This document shows positions 1 through 9,344 of a DNA stretch of 14,534 bases, one piece after another. Source of the stretch: Monoraphidium neglectum (lineage: Eukaryota; Chlorophyta; Chlorophyceae; Sphaeropleales; Selenastraceae). Position 1 is the stretch's first letter. Each line of letters starts with the position of its first letter. The translations under genes and the position numbers were made by a program. Under the pieces are notes generated by a model that saw nothing but the letters and a program-made list of their open reading frames with translations, had not been told where the DNA came from and did no database searches. Location of the stretch: NCBI RefSeq assembly GCF_000611645.1, contig NW_014013314.1, positions 17,136-31,669 of the forward strand, written 5' to 3'.

Positions 1-583
1 CCCCCGCGGTGCCCCACCTTCTTGACATCCCGCAGGTCCTCGAACAGCCCTATGAATGGCATCTCGCGGATCGGCTTGAGGCCGTAGCGGCGGACGTCCC
101 CGTTCTCACAGGGGTCGCGGGCTGCAGCGGGAGGCGCGGCGCGGGCCGCGGGCGCGTCAGTCACAGGGATACAGGCGTTTCTGTTTGCGCCTACATCTAA
201 CCCATGCGCGGTTATTGAGAACGGAGAATCGCATGAAACCTAACATGTCACTTGGGGGTTGAGCAAGCTCAGAGTTGGAGCGCAGAAAGCGGAGCAGCCG
301 CGATGCACGGAAATGACACAGTGGATGCCTCAGCTGCCACTACTGCGCAAGCCGCCACAAGAGCCCCAGCGGACTGAAACAGTTGATAAACATGCCGGGC
401 GGTCATTAACCCACCGCTTGCACCGGTGCGGAATGGCCAGCGCGCCCAGGCAGGCCACAGGCTTGTGCTGTCAATAGGCTGCATCCGGTGCGCATCGCCA
501 CCTATTGCGGGTGCACGAGCTGCAGACGCCAGCGTCGCAACAGCGACCATCAACACGAAATATTGCACCAGGCACGACCCCAT
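1..583 (-). CDS. Secretory-pathway protein of unknown function (5' exons; 3' end outside window)
   Basis: Two exons are visible: 502-583 and 18-121. The ATG at 583-581 has A at -3 and G at +4. Residues 1-24 form a typical ER signal peptide: a short start, a hydrophobic core (VLMVAVATLA) and a small-residue cleavage region (SAARA). The intron (122-501) has donor G|GTGGCG and acceptor CTGCAG; both sides are phase 1, so the protein reads through as APAIARDPCENGDVRR and continues with PIREMPFIGLFEDLRDVKK. A donor-like GTGGGG follows AAG at 18; otherwise coding may simply continue to base 1. The product should enter the ER for secretion or a membrane/vacuolar location. I do not recognise the mature domain. 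The splice join rests on phase and signals only; the signal peptide is the firmest part. Confidence 0.55.
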
Positions 584-1234
584 TCTGACTGACGTGCAGG
601 TATTGAGACTACTTTGGCTGCTGCGCAGCATGCGAGATCAAAGGGCTGCAGATCTGTGGGTCGCAAGCCAGCTGCGCAGGCAACACCAAAAGTCACAGTG
701 TCGGTTTGCGTCTGTATTGACAGCTCACGGAAGGTATCACCGTGATGGATGTAAACGTCATCAGTCAGGTGCCGAGGTGCGTACGTACAACTCACAGGCA
801 CGATGGTATGATATTGGCTCAAAGTTTTTACACTTAACAAACCGTTGGTATTATCTCTCGCCGTATTACACCATGGGATGTTGCGTATGTGTCCGACGAG
901 CGCCAATGGTCAATAGCGTGCACGCACGCGTCACCTCACAGCATCAGGTCTGGCCACAGCCGCTCGCAATGTTTGTAACTAGAGGGAGTCAGGATACATG
1001 CAGAGAACACATGTAGTTTGAGACTGTTCAGTGGCAGTGGATCTGTGTGGGTCGCGGCAGCTGTGCAGCCGCGTTTACAGCTGCTGAGCTGGAGCTGGGG
1101 TCTGTGGCAAAGCGGCACCAATCAGCGCAAACAGTACAACAGTTGCAGGCATGTCAGACAGCCCAGGTGCAGGAGGCCCCTGATAAGCAGCTGAGAGGGC
1201 TGCAAGCAGGTCAACAGCTGCAGAATCTGCACTT
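584..1234. other. Intergenic region upstream of the signal-peptide gene
   Basis: No convincing gene was seen here. It should contain the promoter and 5'UTR of the minus-strand secretory gene starting at 583. Base composition is less GC-rich than the exons. CAG/CTG-rich words are frequent at 1030-1240. Several TTACA words (TGTAA on the minus strand) occur at 828, 866 and 1075, so the exact 3' end of the transporter transcript cannot be fixed. No clear TATA box was identified. Confidence 0.35.
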
Positions 1235-1239
1235 TTACA
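1235..1239 (-). terminator. Candidate poly(A) signal TGTAA for the translocator gene
   Basis: TGTAA on the minus strand is the standard chlorophyte near-upstream polyadenylation element. This is the first copy I found downstream of the stop codon at 2127, implying a 3'UTR of roughly 890 nt. That is long but not unusual for a volvocine alga. A second copy at 1075-1079 is an alternative. Confidence 0.35.
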
Positions 1240-2126
1240 ACAGGTCATGTTGAGGCTTGCAGCTCGGGGGCTTCAACACCAGCTGTCGCCACCGCAGCCG
1301 CCTCTCGCTTATGCAACGCAGGCCGGCTTGTGTTCCCGTGTGACCGAGCCTCCACCCTCCAGCCGCACACGAGTACAGCCTTAAGGGCGTCAATAGACGC
1401 GGGCGCCAAAGCCAGTACATGGCAACACTGCACTCACGGCAGCGCGTGCACAGCTCATCAATGCACGAGCAGGTGCGACGCTGGCAAGTACCGTGTGCAA
1501 GCACGAGCACTCACACACCATGATGATGGTTCAGTAAGAAGGTGTACAGTCAGCAGGTGCGTAGTATGTGTACAGGGAAGTGCAGAGAGAGAACAGAGTG
1601 CCATGCACATCAACAACAACCAATCTGGTGGGGAGCCAGGGCAGCCGGCTCGGCGCCCAGAACAGCCGCAGCACGGCGAGCGCAGCTGGCACCCGCAGGC
1701 GTGTGACCGGAGGATAAGCACAAAGCTGTCGGGTAAATAGACTGCTGCCGGCCCTCACCAGGACGCACGCGCCCCACTGGAGGCGCGCATGTGCATCTGC
1801 AAACGGCGCGCCCATTTCGCGCATGAGTCAACCACTGTGCATCATAGCCCACCACTCACTGCCCGCCTACGGAGGCCGGCCGAAACAACCCACTCTGACA
1901 AATCAGTGGAATCTTGGAAAGGGTTAGTCTCCGACAAGGCACTCAAGAACCGCTGGAACAGATGCACAGGCTGTGTGCTCAATGGATCCCTCAACAGGGC
2001 GCCAGGCATGAATGCTGCTTGGGCCAAATGGGGAGCAGAAGCCACGACAAGCCGTGGGCACGCAGGCGCGAGGTTGCAGCACGCAACTCGCAATCGTGTT
2101 TGCTGCGCAGGGCCGCAGCTGGGGCA
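1240..2126 (-). other. Probable 3'UTR of the translocator gene
   Basis: This 887-nt stretch lies between the translocator stop codon and the first downstream TGTAA. It carries several overlapping short open frames on both strands, but none has a recognisable domain, codon bias like the neighbouring exons, or good splice partners. It is called 3'UTR by position only; a small unrecognised exon or transcript cannot be excluded. Confidence 0.35.
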
Positions 2127-5100
2127 TCACCACCACCCGAGCACCTTCCACCATCCCATGCCAAACGTGCCCCAAATGAACAGAGACGCCGCCCCGCAGA
2201 CGGCGCCGACACTGAAGATCTCCCTCAGCTTGAGAAAGCCGCTGGCATAGTAGACGGCCGCCTGGCCGCTGGCGTAGTGGGTGATGCCTGTAATTTTTTG
2301 GGGGGGGGGAGGGGCGAACGGTACGATGGGCGGATGCTCCCACATGATGTGCCATGCGCTAGTGTGAAAAGGGGGTGACGATTCAGGACATGCAGCAGGT
2401 CTGAATTGCCTGGATTGACAACCACAGCAGGCACAGATGGGAGACAAGGCTTACACATCACGCGACGCACGCATCAATGTCGCCCTCCCCCTTTACACTC
2501 CCCGTTGCCATGAGAGGAGCTGCACATGTTCAGACGTCATGTTGCAAAGTCCGACACCCTCACCCCCGTTAATGCAGATGTTGTAAGCCAGAGACATCGC
2601 AGCCAGCTTGGGCGGTACCCCTGTTGGGGTGAGCGAGAGGGAGTGCGGCGCGGCAAGGTTGGTGGAGTGAGTCAAAAACTCAGTCCGCGACTAAGAGCAG
2701 CCGTGACAGCCCATGTCACAAGGGTGCACCCAACATATCGTCTCCCTTCCAATACAAGGGATGTGTTGGACGCACCCTGGTGATTTGGGCTGTCACGGCG
2801 GTGGGGGCAGCTACCCCATCTACAACACCCCCCTCCCCCAAAGAAGCAAACCACGCACCTCCCGCCAGCAAGAGCGACAGGAAGGCCGCGTACAGCGCCC
2901 CCACGTGGGCCGTCTTGGACGCAAACATGTAGTGCAGCAGGTAGAACTGGAGGTGCAGCGCCGCAAACAGCGCCGGCCAGGGCAGGTGCAGCGCGGTGAG
3001 GGCGCCCGAGGCCCAGTCCGTGAAGGCTGAGATGACGCCCTTGTCCTGAAGGGCCAGGCTCATGCTGATCAGGACTGGGGGTGTGGCAGCAGAGTTTGGT
3101 GTAGGGCATTGGGAGGGCAAGGGTGGCGCATGAGATACTATGATAATGGCTCGTAAGTTGACAAGGGGTGGAGATGTAAAATAAGAGCAAGACTGCAGCG
3201 GATTGGACGTGTTGCAGGACCCTGCCCCAATCCAGGCCGCGGCCCGGGTTGTCCCCAGCTCCAGCGCGCCCCTGTGTCAGCACCGCAGTCACCGTAGCCT
3301 GCATGTCGCCCTACCCTTGTTTCACGTCCATCAACACTCAATAAACCCCTCGTTCCCCACTCGCCGACGCCCCGGCACCCCTGCCCACCTCCGAACCAGA
3401 AGAGGGTGTCCCAGGCCTGGGGTGACCCCTTGAGGCAGTCCTCCCGCCAATCCAGCACGCCCGTGGCCAGCAGGATGCCCAGCGCCAGCATGGCCCCCAC
3501 CACCGGCGGCACGCCCGCCTGCTCGCCGAACAGCTGCGAAGGGGTGCGGATTGGCGGGTGTGAGGAAGGGGCGACGGGAGGCAAACGTCAGGAGCTAAAA
3601 CAGTACAAGGGGCTACCCATGCGGGCCCATGGGGGTCTGTTAGAGCTGTGTAAAGTCACGTGCGACCCGGCTTGGGCAGCACATGCACCATGCAGCATGT
3701 GCACTTGAGACAAATCATTTTTTGACGATGTCACAGGCACAATTGCCAAAAACAAACCTCACAGGCAATGCCACTACGTGCATAAAGGAAGGCATGCAGA
3801 CTTGTGGCCACACAGCCACACGACCCTGACCTAAGTGCCCATCCCAAAAAAAGGATGCTTCAACAACAACTCAGCCTCCACCCACCCATATGGTGAGCGC
3901 CACACCCACTGTACCCAGCATGACCACCTCGTCCTGGCTGCAGGGGGTTGAGGAGATGTGGAACAGCAGGGGTGACGTTGAAGGGGTGCAAGGCCGGTTT
4001 TTGCGCGAGCATGTGGATCGAGCAAAGGCCTGCGTTGCATGGAGCATCAAGCGGCCCCCGGCCTGGTGCGCGCCCCAACAGGCGCGTCCATATCAGGGGC
4101 CTGGCGGCCGGCCGCCTCACGTGAGGGTCCCGAGCTCTTTGAGCCGCGCGGCCGCCATCCTGGGGGCCTCCGGCGTGGCGGTGATGGCGGGCGGCTGCAG
4201 CTGGTACACCAGCAGGGGGAGCAGGAACGTGCCTGGTTTATAAGATATAGGCGTCGGGGAGATCCGATTGTTCTTCGTTATGATTTGCGCGCCACGATGC
4301 AGCAATGGCGTATGGGCCGCGATCAAAATGCGGCGTTGTTAGGCGCCGCATGCGAGGACGGTGTTACAGGACGGCCCACAGCAATGTACAAATGGGGGCC
4401 AGGCAACCCGTCCTACTGTGGCGCAGCTGATCAGAGGCGCAAGCCCTGAGAGCACAACCACCACGCACCGATGACACCGGGCACGATGGCTCCCTCCGAC
4501 CACACAAAAAAGTGATTCCCGAGGTCAAGCCCGGCCGCCTCCGCCAGCTGCAGGCACAGCAGGTTCTGGGCGGACGCAGTGAGAAACAGGCTGCAGGTGT
4601 GGCTGCTGGACTGCAGCTGGGACTGGACCAGGTACGCCCCTATCTTGGTGCGCGTGTCGGCTTCACTGCTGGCGCCGATTGGGGTGGCAGCTGCGCATGG
4701 AGGGCCGAGGGCAGCAATGAGGGTGAGGTTGATTATTTAGGGAGGAACCAGCGGACAGGGGCGGCCGCCTCCCAATGGGGGAGTTGCAAGGTGACCGTGG
4801 GATATGTGTGCTGCCGGCAATGGGCCTGATACAGGAGGCAGCAGGTCTGTAAGACTCAGGGGCTGACTTGCGGGTCACCGGCCAAGAGCGGTGGAAGGGG
4901 GGAGGCGGCTCACCATCTGGGAAGCTGCCGGAAGCTGCGGAGACGCCCTTGATGACCGGCAGGAATATTCCTGAGGGCCGAAAATTCGTGTTTGTGAGTC
5001 GTCACAGAGGAGCAACCCCTCACGACCGTGTGTGGCCAGTGGGGGAGTGGGGGGTTGCAACTGCTCTATGTGCACATCAGCAGCGCAGGGCCGCTCCCCT

Positions 5101-6567
5101 GCGCCTGCAGCCCGCCGGACCCCCCGTCGTGTTGCCCGCCCGCCCTGCCTGAGTCAGCCCCGCACCCGCGGCGCGTGCCGTGGTGGAGGGCATGCCGGGC
5201 GCCAGCAGCGCCTCCCCGACCGCCAGGCTGAGCGCCAGGCCGCGCGTGCTGCCGCCGAACCGCGACACTAGCATCTCCGCTATGCGCTCCCCCAGGCCGC
5301 TCTTCTCAAAGCCCTGCCGCGAGGTTGCAAATCAGGAACGTAGGAGGGCATGCGATGATGGATGGATGCTTGGCCGATTTGATAGCAGGAGAGGCAGCGG
5401 CCCATCATTTTGTCAAAGCGACGTCGTTGTCGGCCTGGTGTTTTCCGCAAACCTACTTTCACCGAACAAACAAACCCCACCATCCCGCACATCACCCCAC
5501 CCACTTGCACCAGTTGACCCATCCACCCACCGATCCGCCACCCATCCGCGCGCACCTTGGCCAGCAGGAAGGCCAGCACTATCAGCCACAGCACCTCCGT
5601 GTCGGCGGCCGAGAACGCCTCCTCAAACGTCAGCGCGTGGCTCGCGATCGCGGCCGCGACACACATCAGCGCCTGCGGCCGCGCGGCACAGCACATGGGG
5701 CGGCACGGTGGAAACCACTGCAGGCGCTTCAGCGGGCCGCCTGCCAAGCCGTAATCGGGCGCTGTAGCTGCAGCGGCAGCCCTGGCAGGGCCTGCATGCA
5801 GCACACATGGTGGACCCCTTACTATTCCTCGGTCCTGCACCCAACTCGCACCCCACGAACAACAGTGTGGTGATCATGGCTGAAACTTACCCAGGCCCCT
5901 GCCGGCACAGGCTCCAGGATCAGCCCAGACACGGTGGTCACGAAGAACGCCAGGAGAGACCAGGCCTGGGGAGGCGGGATAGGGGGGGTGTTGAGGGTGG
6001 GGGGTGGGGCGTAACTTCCACCCCTGGCTGCATGGTGGCGGGAACGCAGCATCAGATGCACCGCACCACCGCGACCACGCAGGAGCGAGACGGGACCAGA
6101 AGCGAGTGCGCGAAAAGGTCTGAAGGGCGCCAGCAGACGACCAGGCGGCCTTGCAACTGCGAACAGACTTGTCATGAACCGTCACCATGCGGCCCGCCAG
6201 GTCAACAGGCAGCGGCCCTGCCTGCACCCACCTGCGGTTCGAGGCCCTCCGGCACAGGCGCCAGCCACCGCACGGCGGCGCCAAGCGCGACCGCCGCCGC
6301 GGCGCTGCGCAGGTTTGCGCCCTACGGGCACAGGAGCGAACCGGTGCACAGCGCCCGGGGCGCGACGCAGGGTCGGATGATGCTGACGAGGCGCGGTGAG
6401 GCCGCACCACATCGCCTATGTGGACGCCGTCACATGGGGCGCTGGGGTTCTGCCACACGCAGTGGCGGCTCGTCCGCCATCCAAGCGAGTGCAGCACACA
6501 CAGTCCCCAGCGACTGTTCGGCGAGGCTTGCGGGTGCCCTTCACCTAGCCGGCACCCCCCTCCCTAT

Positions 6568-6626
<59 letters not shown>

Positions 6627-7178
6627 GGCTCACCCGTGCACTGTCACACGACAACGCGCACACGTGCACACGCACACGCACACGCACACATGCATACGCG
6701 CACACGCACACACACTTGCACACATGCATACATCTACATATCCACGCACCTTCCACGCCCAGGGCTGGCGCTGCTCCTGCTGCGGTGGTGCGGCCACGGC
6801 GGGGAATGGGCTCACATCGCCAGAGTCATGAGCAAAGCCCTTGGCCTGCACGTCCTGCATTTCATCCTTGACATGCTGCTGCAGGTGCTGGCCGGACTGC
6901 TCCTGCTCCTGCTGCCGCTGGGCGATGGCCACACGTGCGCGTGGCGCCGCGCCGCAGAGAAGGCGTGAAGCGCGTTTGCCGCAAGCACTGGCAACGTTTC
7001 CGTGGCGCGGGCATGCGGTCGGTGCGACAACCGCGTGATGGCCATGATTGTAAGCTAATCGCGCGTTGGTCCGCTGGCTTGAGCTCCGAGGTGCGCCAGT
7101 ACGGTCTGTGCAGCCATGCCGGGCTGCTGAGCCTCCTCTGCAGGCATGGGCGTGTAGTGACATGATAGTGTTAACCAT
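2127..7178 (-). CDS. Chloroplast 2-oxoglutarate/malate (dicarboxylate) translocator, DASS family
   Basis: Thirteen exons, 5' to 3': 6750-7178, 6232-6321, 5891-5965, 5556-5672, 5166-5313, 4914-4970, 4469-4690, 4121-4232, 3886-3937, 3389-3533, 2859-3074, 2564-2620, 2127-2287. They total 1881 nt (626 aa plus TGA), and every junction keeps phase with GT-AG borders. The product is a multi-pass inner-envelope antiporter of the DiT/OMT (SLC13/DASS) type. Diagnostic stretches are TPQAW-like EPQAWSLL (about 172-179), MPSTTARAAG (278-287), LTASAQNLLCLQLAE in exon 7, GVLDWREDCL in exon 10, ASKTAHVGALYAAF (534-547) and THYASGQAAVYY (576-587). Exon 1 encodes about 143 residues rich in Arg, Ala, Ser and then Gln/Glu: transit peptide plus linker. 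The start at 7178 is chosen for its context CAACATGG; an in-frame ATG at 7163 is possible. Substrate (2-oxoglutarate/malate versus glutamate/malate) cannot be decided, so no symbol is given. Confidence 0.9.
2701..2798. repeat. Near-palindromic stem-loop inside a translocator intron
   Basis: Left arm 2701-2748 and right arm 2756-2798 are inverted copies: 37 of 43 aligned positions are complementary, with one 5-nt bulge and a 7-nt loop (CCAATAC). The outer 13 bp (CCGTGACAGCCCA) are perfect. It lies wholly in the intron between exons 2859-3074 and 2564-2620. Its size fits either a microRNA-like hairpin or a tiny MITE-type element; no target-site duplication was established. Confidence 0.8.
6569..6738. 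repeat. (CA)n microsatellite in translocator intron 1
   Basis: A nearly pure CA tract covers 6569-6625 with a single CG interruption near 6593. An imperfect CA/CG/TA stretch follows from about 6656 to 6738. The whole lies in the first translocator intron (6322-6749), where the transcript carries (UG)n. Long hydrophilic His-Thr open frames on the plus strand are artefacts of this repeat. Confidence 0.9.
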
Positions 7179-7422
7179 GTTGTACGATCGTGGCACGCCC
7201 GGATTGCGAGCGGTGTCACTAGAAAAGTCCAACGGGTGTGCAGGTCGCGACATCGGCCAGTTCACGGTTCACGTCTCTGGCGCACCTAACCTCCTATACC
7301 AGAAATCGCCGTTTGAAACTTCTTACCACATACGAAGTCCAAGCTGTGGATATCGGCACACGTCTGGGTTTGGATCGTGCTCGCTGTTTGCTGGATCGCT
7401 GGATCGCAGCCCATTCGCAATC
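7179..7422. promoter_or_regulatory. Candidate bidirectional promoter between divergent genes
   Basis: Only 244 bp separate the start codon of the minus-strand translocator (7178) from that of the plus-strand gene (7423), so both 5'UTRs and core promoters must fit here or overlap. A short tandem word TTCACGGTTCACG lies at about 7260-7272. No TATA box was recognised. Either start could move if an upstream non-coding exon exists. Confidence 0.45.
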
Positions 7423-9266
7423 ATGTCGCATTTCACATGTTCCTCACCCCGGCCACGGCTCACGGTTGCCGCGTCCGCATCACCACCGCACGTCGCGTTT
7501 CCCCGACAGCATCGGCGCAGGGCCTGTGTGCCCCGGGCGGCGGCCTCTGCACCGCCCGCACAGCAGATGCCGTCGCAGGAGCGGCGGCAGAATCTATGCG
7601 TGACTCCCTACGGCGTCGATCCCAAGCCCCCTGTTGGCATCAATACCGTCGACGATCTTCACCTCGGCCTGCCTCTCTCCCCTGGCACCCGGTGCAAAAT
7701 TCTATTCTCGCTGTACGACTCCCGCGCCCAGCCGGCTCCCATCCAGCCCGACGGCTCAAGGGTCGACGAGGCGCTGCTCCTGCCCCTGCAGCGCGGGGGC
7801 CCTGCTGCAGCGCCGGACCCCCACGTGATCGAGCCCGCCAGCGGGTCGTGATGCTGCGTCGCGCGCCGCGTGAGCTGGCCCAAAGGCATCGGCGACGCGT
7901 ACGACGGCACCGCGCGGTTCCAGGTTTCGATCGACCGGCGGGTGACGTTGGGTCAGCTCGAATTCATTGGCGACGTCGACATCAGAGGCGTGACTGCGGT
8001 CGTGGAGCCGCTGCACGACAGGCGAGCGCGCGCGGGAGGGCCGAATCCGCCCCTCATCGAGCCGCCCCACACTCATCCGCACTTCGACCAGCCGTGGCTG
8101 CGCTTGCTTGAGGCTGCCTGCACGGCGACCTCGTCGCCTCTCTGTTCACTCGCCTGCCTGTCAACTTGATCAGTTGTTTCGCTGTATGGTGCCCTGCAGA
8201 GCCCGGCACTTGCCCAACCCCACCCATCGCACCACCCCCGGGTCCCCACAGCTCTGTTTACGGTGTGCCAGCCCCCGCGGTGCGCGCCGCGTTCAACGCC
8301 CTGCGCGGCGGGCCCTCTGCCGCGGAAGACGGCGCAGCGCCCGCCGCCGACGCGCGGGCCGCGGCGGGGCGGCTGGTCGCGGGCGCGCGGAGCGTGGCGG
8401 GCGCGATGGCCGCGTGGCACAGGGTGGCGGTGGCGATGACTGAGGAGTTACATGAGGACGGCGGCGGCTACTTGTATGCATTCAACGCGTTTTCAAAATA
8501 TGCTGAGGAGGAGGCTTTCTTTGTCGCGGAGTGGGCTCTGGGCGGCAGCTTCCGGCACCAGCCGGCGCGCGACGCCTCGGACGAGATTCCGGAGTGCTGG
8601 GTGCTGCGGTATGATCTGGATGGCCTGATCGAGGCGGTGTTCGGCGCCTCAGACGCCCGGGGCAGCGGCCGCCGTCCTCGCCGCCGCTGGCCTGGGCGTC
8701 TGAAGGGCGGCCGCAGCAGCAACAGAGGTGCCGGAGGCGGCGTGGCGCTGTCTTGGGAGGGGCTCGAGCGCCTGTCGTTCGCGCCGTTCGCGACCAACGA
8801 CATCTGGAATTTCGCCGTCGCCTGGCGCGAGGCACTCGCGGCGCCGGCCCCTGCGCCCCCGTCGCGTGCACAAGGGCAGCTGGCGGCGAACCGGCTGGTC
8901 GCCATGGAGTTGATGGACCTCGGGCTGCGCATGGACGCGGCCGTGGAGGAGGCGCAGCTGCTGGCGGCTGAGCTGGAGCTGCTGTGGGAGCTGTGGCTCG
9001 CGGCCAAGGCTGCGGGGTTCCCGGGCTTCGAGCAGCGGGCGCGGACCTACTCGGCGCAAACCCAGAAGTGGGTTGACGAGAGCTTGGAAGTGAGGGTCAT
9101 GATGGCACTTGCGGAGCCCCAAAGCCGCACGGGCCGCCCGCCAGCTGGCGGTGGGGATGGGGGGGCCAAGGCGGGTAATTTGCAGCTGGCTATCGTGCTG
9201 GACAGGATGAAAGGGCAAGAGTTTCAGCACTTAGAGTCTTGGTCACGGCAAGACTCTCGTGCGTGA
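7423..9266 (+). CDS. Unrecognised, probably plastid-targeted protein (provisional 3-exon model)
   Basis: Proposed exons are 7423-7824, 7924-8021 (or 7924-8093) and 8252-9266, giving 504 or 528 residues. The ATG at 7423 (A at -3) starts an Arg/Ser/Ala/Pro-rich leader ending near ACVPRAAAS, which resembles a green-algal chloroplast transit peptide. Exon 1 then reads LCVTPYGVDPKPPVGINTVD and KILFSLYDSRA; exon 2 VSIDRRVTLGQLEFIGDVDI; exon 3 has WALGGSFRHQPARDASDEIP, a low-complexity Arg/Gly insert (about 8655-8735), FAPFATNDIWNFAVAW and a helical Glu/Leu/Ala-rich C-terminal part. I do not recognise the family. An in-frame TGA at 7849-7851 lies between two segments open in the same frame; a 99-nt phase-0 intron (7825-7923, GTGATC...TTCCAG) would remove it. 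The last intron ends CCCACAG; its donor is either AG|GCGAGC (8022) or CC|GTGGCT (8094). Reading frame in exon 3 is well supported; the junctions are not. Confidence 0.55.
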
Positions 9267-9319
9267 CCTGGCGTCTTGAAAACATATGTGGCAGTATGCA
9301 TGTGCACCAATGTGTGACT

Positions 9320-9324
9320 TGTAA
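9320..9324 (+). terminator. Poly(A) signal TGTAA of the plus-strand gene
   Basis: TGTAA lies 54 nt after the TGA stop ending at 9266, consistent with a short 3'UTR ending around 9335-9345. A second copy follows at about 9373. Confidence 0.5.
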
Positions 9325-9344
9325 CAATGCAGTTTGGTAAACAT

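Noticed and set aside
1047..1253. Plus-strand frame resembling a Gln/Ala coiled coil
   Set aside because: It is short, isolated and without splice partners, in a CAG-rich stretch that gives Gln-rich translations by chance; a decayed exon is possible but unsupported.
5807..6871. 354-residue plus-strand open frame with His-Thr repeats
   Set aside because: It is antisense to several translocator exons, and its repeat is the CA microsatellite.
7066..7422. Upstream extension of the plus-strand gene to an ATG at 7066
   Set aside because: It would overlap the translocator's first exon on the other strand and lacks leader-like sequence; the ATG at 7423 opens directly into a transit-like peptide.
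7849..7851. TGA read as selenocysteine
   Set aside because: No known selenoprotein motif surrounds it and no SECIS-like element was identified; an intron or sequence error is more likely.
8166..8251. Start of the third exon of the plus-strand gene at the ATG at 8166
   Set aside because: The sequence before 8252 is pyrimidine-rich and ends CCCACAG, typical of an acceptor; it does not look coding.
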